From Candidatus Dormiibacterota bacterium (GTDB lineage Bacteria > Chloroflexota > Dormibacteria > UBA8260), in NCBI GenBank assembly GCA_955652455.1, contig CATPBU010000229.1, forward strand, positions 1-11,424: a stretch of 11,424 bases of DNA, given 5' to 3'. The position numbers and the translations under genes are program-made. The number at the start of each line of letters is the position of its first letter. Positions within the stretch are counted from its first letter, which is position 1. Positions 1 to 7,088 of this stretch are shown here, one piece after another. The notes beneath the pieces are model-generated. The model saw only the letters and a list, made by a program, of their open reading frames with translations. It was not told the origin of the DNA and made no database searches.

Positions 1-2
1 AC

Positions 3-525
3 GCCACACTGCACGCGATAGACAAATGGACGATTCTGCGGTTGCCCGAGAAGGCGACCGAGAAACTGCCGACGCGGGGTCAGGTGGCCGTCCACGGGAC
101 GCTCAATCGCCGAGCGTTCCAGACGGTGCTGGAACCCGACGGGCTCTGGAGGCCACTGGATGAGGGTCGATGCAAAGCTCGAGCGCACTGCACGCGTCAG
201 CGCGGGTGACACCGTGAGGCTCGACATCGAACCCAGCGAAGACTGGCCGGAGCCGACCATGCCCCAGGACCTGAAGACAGCTCTGACGGCTGCCCCTCAG
301 AAGATCCAAGATCTCTGGAAAGGCATTACGCCCATGGCGCGTTGGGAATGGGTTCGCTGGGTCAATGCAACCGGAAACCGTGACACGCGCAAGCGACGAG
401 TCGAGGTCAGCATTTCGAAGATGAACAGCGGGAAGCGACGGCCTTGCTGTTTCAACCTTGCCGCGTGTACCGACCCCGACCTGTCGAGAAACGGCAGGCT
501 TGTCGAGCCGTCGGCAGTCGCATGA
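3..525 (+). pseudogene. DUF1905 / YdeI-OmpD-associated family protein, 5'-truncated by window edge and frameshifted
   Basis: Positions 3-146 read in one frame as the middle of a DUF1905 beta-barrel domain (KWTILRLPEKATEKLPTRG, then a VHGTLN-type strand and FQTVLEPDG). The rest of the same protein continues in a different frame from about 148: GGHWMRVDAKLERTARVSAG, then GDTVRLDIEP, then the YdeI-like C-terminal domain with LTAAP, GITPMARWEWVRWV and KRRPCCFN. Deleting one base near 147 would join the two halves without losing a family residue, so this is a single +1 frameshift, either real or a base-call error. The family is small and soluble; some members are annotated as bacteriocin-protection proteins, but the biochemical role is unknown. 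The ATG at 160 lies inside the domain and is not a credible start. The true start is outside the window. The gene converges on the leftward operon and is probably unrelated to it. The family call is firm; the cause of the break is not. Confidence 0.75.
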
Positions 526-542
526 CCCGCGCCGGGGGTCGA

Positions 543-602
543 CTATTGGGCCTGGTCGATCAGCAGGTGGTTCTGGTTGTTGTCGCGGAAGAAGAACATC
601 GG
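543..602 (-). pseudogene. Possible remnant of the C-terminus of a VOC/glyoxalase-family protein
   Basis: On the minus strand, in the 157-bp gap after the amidohydrolase stop, the last codons before a TAG at 543-545 read PPMFFFRDNNQNHLLIDQAQ. This resembles the usual end of vicinal-oxygen-chelate proteins (FFFRDPDGNxLxI, with an acidic metal ligand after the last strand). Upstream the same frame is Arg-rich and unlike any VOC domain, so only about 20 residues survive. No start or ribosome-binding site is visible. It may be the scar of a deleted gene or a chance match. I see nothing else convincing in 526-683: no clear hairpin with a T tract is present between the two converging genes. Confidence 0.25.
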
Positions 603-683
603 CGGCACGCTCCGATGATGCCGCTGACAGAGCCGACGACGCCGGTCGCGAGGAACGCTGTGACGTTCAGCGCCAGACCTCAG

Positions 684-1823
684 CTACCCATGAGGGTGAA
701 CTGGGGTCGGCGGACTCGATACGGGCAGGCCGTACAGGTCGCGGGCGTTTCGCTCGAATAGACGCTCGCGAGCGTCGTCGAGCCAGCGCCCGCGGACGGT
801 GCCCGTCAGCCGCTGGCGCACGTCGACCCATGCGTCGCGCACCACGACGGTCCCGAACCAATGGCTTTCCGGGATACCGTGCCCGTCGCTGCCCAACGTG
901 ATGCGTCCCGCCGGGGCGATGTCGAGAAGTCGCAGCAGACGATCCGCCGTGGTCGCGGGACTGAACAGGTTGCACAGCGAGAACTCCGTCCACACCCGGG
1001 GGCGCACACTGGCCAGATACCCGGCCTGCTCATGCCAGGGAAAGGACCCGTGGATGAGGATCACGTCGGTGCTCGCGGCCGCGGGTGTGCGCAGAGCCTC
1101 CTCGAGTAGCAGCGGGTCGGACTCGGCGAGCCGGATCTCGGAGTCGCCGATGCCGGTGTGCACCTGGAGCGGCCGCTTCAGGTCGGCGCACCGCTCCAGC
1201 ACGCGGAGGAACAGCAGATCGCGCAGGGACTTGCCGGTTCGGCGCACCGGGAGCCCCGCTGCACGATCGCTGCCGAGCTCGCGCTCGGCGCGCTGACGGT
1301 TGACATGAACATCCACCGCCAGCCCTGTCCGGTATGCGAGCACCGTCTTGAAACCGACAGCGCCGTCGCGCACCGCCTGCTCCATGAAGGCGTCCACGGC
1401 GTCGATGACCTCACCAACTCCGCATCCCTCACCCAGGTGCAGATCAATGACCGGCTCCAGCCTGGCCAGGTCCCAGACGGGTACTCCCGCGAGCCTGGCG
1501 AAGTCTGCGGCACCCGCTGGTGGCAGCCCCTGCCATCCGGCGTCCATGAGCATCCCAGTGGTGTCCGAGTCGGCGAAGAGCCCGCGCACGTAGGCGCGCC
1601 AATCGGCTCGCGCCACCTCGTCGCGAACGGACACCACATCGCCGACCTCGCAGCCGAGGTGGCCGGCGAGGCGAACCCGCAAGGCCTCGGTGACCAACCG
1701 GGTCGGCTCAATGCTCAGGCGGCGGCGTTCGGCCTCCTGCCCCTCCGCCACGTCGAGCGTAAAGGCCGCCAGGTCCAGCGGCTCGAACGCGAGCGGGAAG
1801 GGATGGACGTGGTCATCGATCAC
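684..1823 (-). CDS. FluG-type amidohydrolase (amidohydrolase_2 family metal-dependent hydrolase)
   Basis: A 379-residue TIM-barrel amidohydrolase resembling the N-terminal half of fungal FluG and plant NodGS. Visible metal-site candidates are the N-terminal HVH (H5, H7), K159 in GFKTVLAYRTGL, H222 in LQVHTG, H258 in ILIHGSFPWH, and D313 in ITLGSDGHGIPESHWFG. The last motif and the HEQAGYLASV segment are typical of the FluG branch. In eukaryotes this domain is fused to a glutamine-synthetase domain; here the GS-like gene is three genes upstream in the same operon. By analogy it may hydrolyse an amide or gamma-glutamyl bond, but the reaction is not established. The start is GTG, overlapping the permease stop by 4 bp (GTGA at 1823-1820), with a purine-rich GAGGAGG stretch in the permease 3' end as a loose ribosome site. 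It should be cytoplasmic, as no signal peptide or membrane segment is seen. The stop is TAG at 684-686. The family is sure; the substrate is unknown. Confidence 0.88.
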   Translation of the reverse strand: MIDDHVHPFPLAFEPLDLAAFTLDVAEGQEAERRRLSIEPTRLVTEALRVRLAGHLGCEVGDVVSVRDEVARADWRAYVRGLFADSDTTGMLMDAGWQGLPPAGAADFARLAGVPVWDLARLEPVIDLHLGEGCGVGEVIDAVDAFMEQAVRDGAVGFKTVLAYRTGLAVDVHVNRQRAERELGSDRAAGLPVRRTGKSLRDLLFLRVLERCADLKRPLQVHTGIGDSEIRLAESDPLLLEEALRTPAAASTDVILIHGSFPWHEQAGYLASVRPRVWTEFSLCNLFSPATTADRLLRLLDIAPAGRITLGSDGHGIPESHWFGTVVVRDAWVDVRQRLTGTVRGRWLDDARERLFERNARDLYGLPVSSPPTPVHPHG

Positions 1824-3313
1824 CCGAGGAGCTTGGCGTCCTCGCCGCCCTCCTCACCGAGGATTGAGCCGATGCGCTCGACGGCCGCAGGGTTCTGCGT
1901 GCGCAGCACGAAGACGGCGACGATGCCAAGGACAAGCCAGATGCCGGTGATGTACGGGGTCAGGTTGAGCGGGAAGGGTGGCTGCGGGTACACCGAACCG
2001 TAGAAGGCCGCGCCGAAGATCACAGCCCCGATCAGCGGGATGGCCCCGTGCAACGCGATGTTGTAGCTCGCCTTGGTACGACGGAAAAATGCCATGCCAC
2101 CGAAGCACAACCCGATGTAGACGAGGATGACCGCCAAGGTGCCGAGGGTTGCGTAGAAGAAGTAGATGGTTGTGGTCGCGCCACCGAACGCATCCTGCGG
2201 ATACACGAAACCGATAAAGGCGGCGGCAGCCGTAGCCACAAGCGCAACCACAACGGTCGCGTTGACCGGGGTCTTGAAGCGCGGGTGAGTGTGCGAGAAC
2301 CAAGCGGGCAGCACGCCTTCGCGGCCCATCGCGAACAGGGTCCGTGAGACGGCGGTCGCGCATGCCAGGCAGACGATGAAGGCAGACAGCATGCCACCGA
2401 TCTCCACAAGCGTCCCGAAGGCACCCGTCACATACATGGTGGCGATTGTCTTGAGGGCGAAGGGGTCAGCGCCGAAGGCTGCACCGTTGTCCACGCCGAA
2501 GCCGATCGTCATCGCGTAGGTGGTCAGCAGGTAGAAGACGATCGCGAAGCCGGTGGCCGCGATGATCGCGATGGGAATCGAGCGACGCGGATTGGCCGTC
2601 TCCTCGCCGAAGTCAGCAGCGGTCTCGAAACCGATGTACGACGTGACCCCCAGGATGATCCCGTAGAACACACCGTTGAATCCGCCCGACACGGTGTGCC
2701 CGAACGTGAACGGTTGCAGTGTGTTGCCGTCGTGGCCGCCCTTTCCGACCACGACCAGGTCCACGATGAGGATGACCGCGACCGTAAGTGCGCCGACCAA
2801 TAACAGGACACTGGTCGTAACCTTGATGCGGATGATGGAGAGCGCCACCAGTAGGGCCATTCCGACGAGGAAGAAGAGAAACCAGTACTTCTTGTCCAGC
2901 CCAAGCAGGTCGATGAAGAGACCGGACACGCCGGCCATGGTCATGGGAACGAAGCAGGCGAAACCGAAGGCATAGAGCCAGCCGGCGACGAAGCCACCCT
3001 CCTTGCCGATGCTCCGCGAGGCGTACGTGTACGCGTACCCGGCCGAAGCCATCCGCCGCGTGAAGCCGATGACGACAAAGGCCAGCGCGAGGACGCCGAT
3101 ACCGCCCAGGAGAAAGGCCAGTGGTGTGGACCCGCCTGCCACGATGGCGACGCCGGGCACGTTGAGGAGCATTGCCATCCCCGGCGCGATGACGGACACC
3201 GAGATAGCGACGGCGTCCCAGGTGCTGAGAGCGCCTTTTGCCAGCGTGTCCTTGCCGGTTACGATGCCCGGGCCTGCGGCCAGCACTGGTTCCGGCCCGC
3301 GTGTCACTGCCAT
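1820..3313 (-). CDS. APC-superfamily amino acid/amine permease
   Basis: A 497-residue polytopic membrane protein with about 12 hydrophobic segments, the normal size and layout for amino acid-polyamine-organocation transporters. After a polar N-terminus of about 25 residues, the first helix (VAISVSVIAPGMAML, about 36-50) has the glycine/proline-containing broken helix that forms the substrate site in this fold. The family loop after TM2 is present as FTRRMASAGYAYTYASRSIG (residues 84-103). Later landmarks are GFETAADFGEE and RTLFAMGREGVLPAWF, both conserved in the family. It probably imports the amine or amino acid used by the neighbouring gamma-glutamyl ligase. The ATG start at 3313 has a strong GAGGAGGAGAGG ribosome site, 15 bp after the Dabb gene, and its stop overlaps the next start. 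Transport specificity cannot be read from the sequence. Confidence 0.93.
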   Translation of the reverse strand: MAVTRGPEPVLAAGPGIVTGKDTLAKGALSTWDAVAISVSVIAPGMAMLLNVPGVAIVAGGSTPLAFLLGGIGVLALAFVVIGFTRRMASAGYAYTYASRSIGKEGGFVAGWLYAFGFACFVPMTMAGVSGLFIDLLGLDKKYWFLFFLVGMALLVALSIIRIKVTTSVLLLVGALTVAVILIVDLVVVGKGGHDGNTLQPFTFGHTVSGGFNGVFYGIILGVTSYIGFETAADFGEETANPRRSIPIAIIAATGFAIVFYLLTTYAMTIGFGVDNGAAFGADPFALKTIATMYVTGAFGTLVEIGGMLSAFIVCLACATAVSRTLFAMGREGVLPAWFSHTHPRFKTPVNATVVVALVATAAAAFIGFVYPQDAFGGATTTIYFFYATLGTLAVILVYIGLCFGGMAFFRRTKASYNIALHGAIPLIGAVIFGAAFYGSVYPQPPFPLNLTPYITGIWLVLGIVAVFVLRTQNPAAVERIGSILGEEGGEDAKLLG

Positions 3314-3328
3314 CGCCTCTCCTCCTCT

Positions 3329-3661
3329 CTACTCACCGTGCTCGGGGATGAGCACGGTGTCCTCGTCCATGAAGTAGTCGAATGCCAACGGTGTGCAGTC
3401 GCGCTCCATCACCCAGCGATGGAATTCCTGGTGCACGGGATGTTGCTGGTACCGCTTGAGCTCATCGGTGCCCGCGAACTCCATGTAGAGCAACCGGCTG
3501 TAGCCGCGGGTACGGGCGCCGGTGAGGTCGGCACCGAAGCGCAGCCGAGACATGCCGCCGATCTTCTCCGGCCACGCGGCGACCTGTCTCGACATGTCCT
3601 GGTACTCCGGCTCGGACAGCTCCCGCGGGAACGAGAAGAGCACAACGTGCTGGAGCGTCAT
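3329..3661 (-). CDS. Dabb (stress-responsive alpha/beta-barrel) domain protein
   Basis: A 110-residue single-domain protein starting LQHVVLFSFP, the typical first strand of dimeric alpha/beta-barrel (Dabb) proteins. The other family landmarks are GYSRLLYMEF (about 53-62), the YQQHPVHQEFHRWV segment (71-84, with H74 and H77), and a C-terminal FDYF. Some Dabb proteins are cyclases (plant olivetolic acid cyclase) or stress proteins; most bacterial ones have no known function. I chose the ATG at 3661-3659 because it overlaps the GS stop by one base (TGATG) and puts the conserved strand at residue 3. An in-frame ATG at 3694 would add 11 unrelated residues inside the GS gene. Its place between the ligase and the permease suggests a role on the same pathway, perhaps an isomerisation, cyclisation or lyase step on an intermediate. 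That part is inference. Confidence 0.85.
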   Translation of the reverse strand: MTLQHVVLFSFPRELSEPEYQDMSRQVAAWPEKIGGMSRLRFGADLTGARTRGYSRLLYMEFAGTDELKRYQQHPVHQEFHRWVMERDCTPLAFDYFMDEDTVLIPEHGE

Positions 3662-5172
3662 CAGTACACCTCGAAGTACTCGCGCATCTCCCACTCCGAC
3701 ACCACCGTCCCCTCCGGCAGCGGATGCTCCGCGATCGAGGCCTCGTAGCGGGCATACTCGGCACGTTTCATCATCAGGTAGTAGTCGACGAACACGTCAC
3801 CGAAGGCTCGCCGGAACAGGGTATCGCTCTCGAGTGCTGCCAATGCGGCCGCCAGTGACGTCGGCAGCGGCTCGGCCTCCTCGACGTACGGGTCGGAGGT
3901 GACCGGTGGAGGCGGTTCCACTTGGCGGCTGATGCCGTCGAGGCCGGCCGCGATGTTTGCGGCCATGTAGAGATAAGGGTTGGCCGCAGGCTCGCCGAGC
4001 CGGTTCTCGACATGCGTCCCTGTCTCCCCGGGTCCGCCCTGAACCCGGATCATCACGCCGCGATTCTCATGCGCCCACGCGATGCGGTCGGGCGCGAACG
4101 AGTAGGGGCGGAAGCGGCCGTATCCGTTGACGGTGGGGGTGGTGAAGACTGTCATCGGTTTGGCGTGCTCGAGCAGGCCGGCCACGAAGTGGCGGCCGAC
4201 CGGTGAGAGCACCTCGTCAGTGGAGGCGAAGACGTTGTCACCGCTGGTTGCGTCGGTCAGCGACTCGTGGAGGTGCCAGCCCGAAGGGAAGAAGTTGGGC
4301 AGGGCCGGCCAGCACATGAAGGTGGCCAGCAGTCCGCGGCGCCGGCAGATCGACTTCACCGCGACGCGGAACAAGATCATCGCGTCGGCGGCGCTGAGGC
4401 CCGACAGCGGCGCAAAGGTGAACTCCATCTGCCCCGGGCCCCATTCATCCTCCATCGATCGGGGTGGCATGCCGATGTCGTAGAGGCCGTCGCGGAGGGC
4501 GCGCAGCGTCTCGTCGATGCCATCGAGGCGTGTCTCGGAGAGGTACTGGTACCCCTGTTCGACGATGTCCACCGCCGGCGGGGGCGCGGGTGCACCGGTC
4601 TGGTCGATGGCGATGCGGTCGGAGACGAGCCGCAGAATGTAGTACTCGACCTCCAAGCCCGCCGTGTAGCCGTAGCCGGCACTCCTGAGTCGGCGGAGTT
4701 GCTCGCGCATGATGGCGCGGCCGTCGAGAGGCATCGGCGCGCCGTTGCTGAAGTACGCGTCGCAGAGCACCCACCCGGTGCGGTCCGCCCACGGCAGTAC
4801 GCGGAACGTCTCCGGGTCGGGGACGATGACGATGTCAGGAAAACCGCTGAACTCGGGGATGCCGAAACCGCCGCCGGCCGCGAAGGCCGGCGGAAAGACG
4901 CTATTGCCGGTGTCGAGGCTGTAGATGGCGCCCGAGAAGTCGACGCCGTTGGTCATCGCCGCGGCCGCCGCATCTGCAGAGAGGAACTTGGTGCGCGCGA
5001 CCCCATGCTGGTCCACGATCACCACGCGCACGGTGCGCAGGTCCTTCTCCCGAATGGCCGCCACCAATGCCTCGGCGGCTTCGCGCTGCTCGTCGGTGTG
5101 CAGGCCGTGGCGCGCCACAAAGCCTGGAGTGCCCACGCCCTGGTCCGCGACCTTGCCATCGTTACGATTCAC
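3661..5172 (-). CDS. Glutamine-synthetase-like gamma-glutamyl ligase (FluG C-terminal / PuuA-like)
   Basis: A 503-residue member of the glutamine synthetase superfamily. Catalytic-domain landmarks are present in order: GLEVEYYIL (E174, E176, metal ligands), EWGPGQMEF (E243, E250), GWHLHESL (H300), NGYGRFRP (N349, R353), NRGVMIRV (R371, R376) and ENRLGEPAANPYLYMAA (E389, R391). The N-terminal part (DFSGAIYSLDTGN, 78-90) differs from the loop that supplies the ammonium site in true GlnA, and the tyrosine adenylylation motif NLYDL is absent. Both points fit an amine-accepting ligase (as in PuuA, IpuC, or actinobacterial GlnA3/GlnA4) rather than housekeeping GS. The expected reaction is ATP-dependent amide formation between glutamate and an amine or amino acid. 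The start is GTG at 5172, overlapping the Lrp stop by 4 bp, preceded by AGGGAGGGG at good spacing. The 20-odd residues before the conserved region are unusual, so a slightly later start cannot be excluded. The acceptor is unknown. Confidence 0.9.
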   Translation of the reverse strand: MNRNDGKVADQGVGTPGFVARHGLHTDEQREAAEALVAAIREKDLRTVRVVIVDQHGVARTKFLSADAAAAAMTNGVDFSGAIYSLDTGNSVFPPAFAAGGGFGIPEFSGFPDIVIVPDPETFRVLPWADRTGWVLCDAYFSNGAPMPLDGRAIMREQLRRLRSAGYGYTAGLEVEYYILRLVSDRIAIDQTGAPAPPPAVDIVEQGYQYLSETRLDGIDETLRALRDGLYDIGMPPRSMEDEWGPGQMEFTFAPLSGLSAADAMILFRVAVKSICRRRGLLATFMCWPALPNFFPSGWHLHESLTDATSGDNVFASTDEVLSPVGRHFVAGLLEHAKPMTVFTTPTVNGYGRFRPYSFAPDRIAWAHENRGVMIRVQGGPGETGTHVENRLGEPAANPYLYMAANIAAGLDGISRQVEPPPPVTSDPYVEEAEPLPTSLAAALAALESDTLFRRAFGDVFVDYYLMMKRAEYARYEASIAEHPLPEGTVVSEWEMREYFEVY

Positions 5173-5741
5173 GCCGCCCCTCCCTGCTGCGCGCGGTTGT
5201 CTGGCGCGCCCCGCATGGACTCGAGAAGCCGGATGGCGAAGCGCTTGGGTTGCATCTCTGCGAGCGTCACCAGCGTCTCGGTTCGTTGGACGCCGGTGAT
5301 CTGCCAGACGCTGTCGAGCAGCAGTTGCTGAAGATGGTTGTGGTCGCGCACGACAAGTCGGGCCAGCAGGTCGATCGCCCCCGTGACCAGGCTGACGTCG
5401 GTCACCTCGGGCAGGTCGCGGAGCGCCTCGATCACCGGCGCCAGCGACTGCCCCTGGACAGCGGTGATACTGAGGAAGACGGTCACAGGGAACCCCGCCT
5501 CGGGCCAGCCGACGTCGATCGTGTAGCCGCGGATCACACCGGCTCGCTCCAGCCGGGAGATCCTCTCGCCCACCGCCGGGGGCGACATGCCCAGGGTGCG
5601 CGCCAGGCTGCGCTGGGACATCCGGGCGTCGCCGGCGAGCAGCTGAAGAAGCTCCAGGTCGACCGCGTCGAGAACCGCCGGTCGCACCTGACGTGCCACC
5701 ACCTCGGCGAGGCCGGCCAGGGGCGCGGCGGTGTCAGGCAT
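5169..5741 (-). CDS. Lrp/AsnC-family transcriptional regulator
   Basis: A 190-residue Lrp/AsnC regulator, somewhat longer than the usual 150-165 because of about 25 extra N-terminal residues. The winged helix-turn-helix lies at about residues 26-75: LDAVDLELLQLLAGDARMS, then the recognition part MSPPAVGERISRLERAGVI (52-70) and the RGYTIDV linker. The RAM/AsnC ligand-binding domain follows (about 84-162) with VTVFLSI, the LPEVTDVSLVTGAIDLLARL core and a final TETLVTLAEM strand. Such proteins form octamers or dimers of dimers and bind amino acids or related effectors at the RAM interface. It is first in the leftward operon and divergent from the aminotransferase, so it most likely controls both arms and itself through 5742-5879. 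The start is ATG at 5741; the ribosome site is weak (GTAGGC). The effector is likely the pathway substrate, but that is inference. Confidence 0.92.
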   Translation of the reverse strand: MPDTAAPLAGLAEVVARQVRPAVLDAVDLELLQLLAGDARMSQRSLARTLGMSPPAVGERISRLERAGVIRGYTIDVGWPEAGFPVTVFLSITAVQGQSLAPVIEALRDLPEVTDVSLVTGAIDLLARLVVRDHNHLQQLLLDSVWQITGVQRTETLVTLAEMQPKRFAIRLLESMRGAPDNRAQQGGAA

Positions 5742-5805
5742 ACGTTAGCCTACCGGCGCCTGAGACTTGCCAATCGCTCGGCACTCGCCCACCATCCCCT
5801 GTCAA

Positions 5806-5823
5806 GCGCCTGACTTCAGGCGC
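5806..5823. promoter_or_regulatory. 18-bp palindrome in the divergent promoter region, probable regulator operator
   Basis: The sequence GCGCCTGA-CT-TCAGGCGC is a perfect 8-bp inverted repeat with a 2-bp spacer, centred between the divergent lrp and aminotransferase genes. It overlaps the predicted transcription start of the minus-strand promoter at 5827-5855, a position suited to autorepression. A further copy of the half-site GCGCCTGA occurs at 5756-5763, exactly 50 bp away. It could instead form an RNA hairpin near the 5' end of the lrp transcript. No T tract follows, so it is not a terminator. Confidence 0.5.
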
Positions 5824-5826
5824 GAA

Positions 5827-5855
5827 AGTCTGCCGCTCGTACCCTTCACTGTCAA
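5827..5855 (-). promoter_or_regulatory. Candidate promoter of the leftward (lrp) operon
   Basis: On the minus strand a perfect TTGACA box (complement of 5850-5855) is followed after 17 bp by CAGACT (complement of 5827-5832), which matches three of six bases of TATAAT. The predicted start of transcription is near 5820, inside the palindrome, leaving a leader of about 80 bases before the lrp ATG at 5741. A second TTGACA lies 50 bp downstream (complement of 5800-5805) but has no good -10 partner, so it may be part of a repeat rather than a promoter. Confidence 0.4.
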
Positions 5856-5870
5856 GCATCTCCGCCAGGA
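5840..5870 (+). promoter_or_regulatory. Candidate -10 box and ribosome-binding site of the rightward operon
   Basis: TACCCT at 5840-5845 fits the loose actinobacterial TAnnnT -10 pattern, with only a poor -35 upstream. AGGA at 5867-5870 is 9 bp before the aminotransferase ATG at 5880 and supports that start. An alternative promoter pair further upstream is TTGCCA (5767-5772) with CACCAT (5790-5795) after 17 bp. Neither pair is strong. Confidence 0.25.
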
Positions 5871-5879
5871 ATCCTGCTG

Positions 5880-7088
5880 ATGTCCCTTGCCTCCGCAGCC
5901 GGTAACAACCCGACCTTCGCGCGCCGCACCGATGGCGCCAGCAGTGAGCTTGCCGCCATCCTCGCTCTCGCCGCCGGCACTGACCTGATCAGTTTCGCCG
6001 GCGGCCTGCCGGATCCCCAGACCTTCCCGGTCGGGGTCCTCGAGGAGCTCTGCGGAGGGCTGCTCCGCGATGACGCGAAGGTGGCGCTGCAGTACTCGCC
6101 CACTCCCGGTCTGCCTGGGCTTCGGGCCGCCTTGAGCGATCGCCTCGAACAAACCGAAGGGCGACGTCCCGCTGCCGCCGAGAACATCCTAAAAAAACTC
6201 AACATCCACCCACTCATAAAACAAAACAAAGCGCTTGTCGACCGAGGCGACGTGGTCGCCGTCGAATCTCCGACATACCTCGGTGCCATCGACGGCTTTC
6301 GCAGCTTCGAGGCAGATCTCCAGGGGGTTCGCATAGACAGCGAAGGCGTCGACGTTGACGCCTTCGACCGGCTGTGCGCTGCCCGCCGGCCAAAGCTGCT
6401 GTACACCATCCCGGACCATCAAAACCCCACGGGGGTGACCCTGACCGCGGAGCGGCGTGTCGCCCTCGTCGAAGCCTGTCGCCGCCACGGCGTGCTCATC
6501 GTTGAGGACGTCGCCTACCGTGAGCTCACGTTCACAGCTCAGCGCCCACCCTCGCTGTGGTCGCTGGCTCCCGACGTGGTCGTGCAGGCAGGAACCACCT
6601 CGAAGACGTTCTTCCCCGGCGTCCGGCTGGGCTGGGCTGTGGGACCGTCCGCAGTGCTGGCACAGATGGCCATCGCCAAGCAGAACTCCGACCAGTGCGC
6701 CGGCGCGTTGGGGCAGCGCCTCCTGGAGGAATACCTGCGTGGTGGCCACCTCGATCCGCAGCTGCGCTTGTCTAACGACCTGTACGCGCGCCGTTGCCGG
6801 ATCATGCTCGCCGCACTCGACCAGCACATGCCGCAGGCGGTCACATGGACGCGGCCGCAGGGCGGGTTCTTCACCTGGCTCACCGGTCCGGAATCGCTGG
6901 ACACCGTGGCACTCGCCCAACGCGCCCGCCAGGCAGGAGTTGCGTTCGTGCCCGGTCGTCCGTTCCATCCCCACCGTGACGGGCTCAACACCCTGCGACT
7001 CTCCTTCAGCCTTGCCGACGAGATGAGCATCGGCGAGGGCATCTCCCGCCTCGGCGGACTGGTCAGATCAGCACTGGAGAACCGATGA
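5880..7088 (+). CDS. PLP-dependent fold-type I aminotransferase (LysN/MocR-like), with an altered PLP-phosphate loop
   Basis: A 402-residue class I/II aminotransferase of the group containing 2-aminoadipate/kynurenine aminotransferases and MocR C-terminal domains. Landmarks are ISFAGGLPDP (37-46), LQYSPTPGLPGLR (70-82), DHQNPTGV (179-186, N182), ED-VAYRE (D210, Y213), SKTFFPGVRLGW with Schiff-base lysine K242 and R249, and LRLSFS with the carboxylate-binding R373. All expected catalytic residues are present. The exception is residues 105-117 (KKLNIHPLIKQNK), which stand where relatives have a T-[ST]-G-S-Q-Q-[AG]-L-D-L segment that binds the cofactor phosphate. The length is conserved but the DNA there (6183-6230) has no G, unlike the rest of the gene. 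The enzyme may therefore be inactive, altered, or misassembled at this point. It starts at ATG 5880 after AGGA, heads the rightward operon, and overlaps the cupin start (ATGA). It probably transaminates a pathway amino group with 2-oxoglutarate or pyruvate. Confidence 0.88.
   Translation: MSLASAAGNNPTFARRTDGASSELAAILALAAGTDLISFAGGLPDPQTFPVGVLEELCGGLLRDDAKVALQYSPTPGLPGLRAALSDRLEQTEGRRPAAAENILKKLNIHPLIKQNKALVDRGDVVAVESPTYLGAIDGFRSFEADLQGVRIDSEGVDVDAFDRLCAARRPKLLYTIPDHQNPTGVTLTAERRVALVEACRRHGVLIVEDVAYRELTFTAQRPPSLWSLAPDVVVQAGTTSKTFFPGVRLGWAVGPSAVLAQMAIAKQNSDQCAGALGQRLLEEYLRGGHLDPQLRLSNDLYARRCRIMLAALDQHMPQAVTWTRPQGGFFTWLTGPESLDTVALAQRARQAGVAFVPGRPFHPHRDGLNTLRLSFSLADEMSIGEGISRLGGLVRSALENR
6183..6230 (+). 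other. 48-bp G-free, A-rich patch inside the aminotransferase gene
   Basis: No G occurs on the plus strand from 6183 to 6230, and much of the stretch is runs of A broken by C (AAAAAAAC, ATAAAACAAAACAAA). Flanking sequence is ordinary high-GC coding DNA. The frame stays open and the protein length fits the family, but the encoded residues KKLNIHPLIKQNK do not. It may be a local sequence or assembly error, a replacement of the original codons, or a real substitution. Confidence 0.7.

Noticed and set aside
1158..2003. 281-codon plus-strand open frame opposite the amidohydrolase and permease
   Set aside because: It crosses two well-supported minus-strand genes and gives no recognisable domain; long antisense frames are common in high-GC DNA.
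4267..5331. 354-codon plus-strand open frame opposite the GS-like gene
   Set aside because: It is antisense to a gene with all GS motifs, rich in Arg/Ala/Val, with no domain or ribosome site.
5742..5765. Leaderless lrp promoter with TAGGCT as -10 just before the ATG
   Set aside because: The best -35 (TTGGCA) would be only 15 bp away; the TTGACA-17-CAGACT pair further upstream fits better.
5800..5805. Second minus-strand TTGACA as a promoter
   Set aside because: At 16-18 bp spacing there is no acceptable -10 hexamer; it is better explained as part of the 50-bp repeat.
6189..6974. Long minus-strand open frame opposite the aminotransferase
   Set aside because: It is a shadow of the real gene. 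Its Cys/Arg/His-rich translation resembles no family, and its stop is created by the odd A-rich patch.
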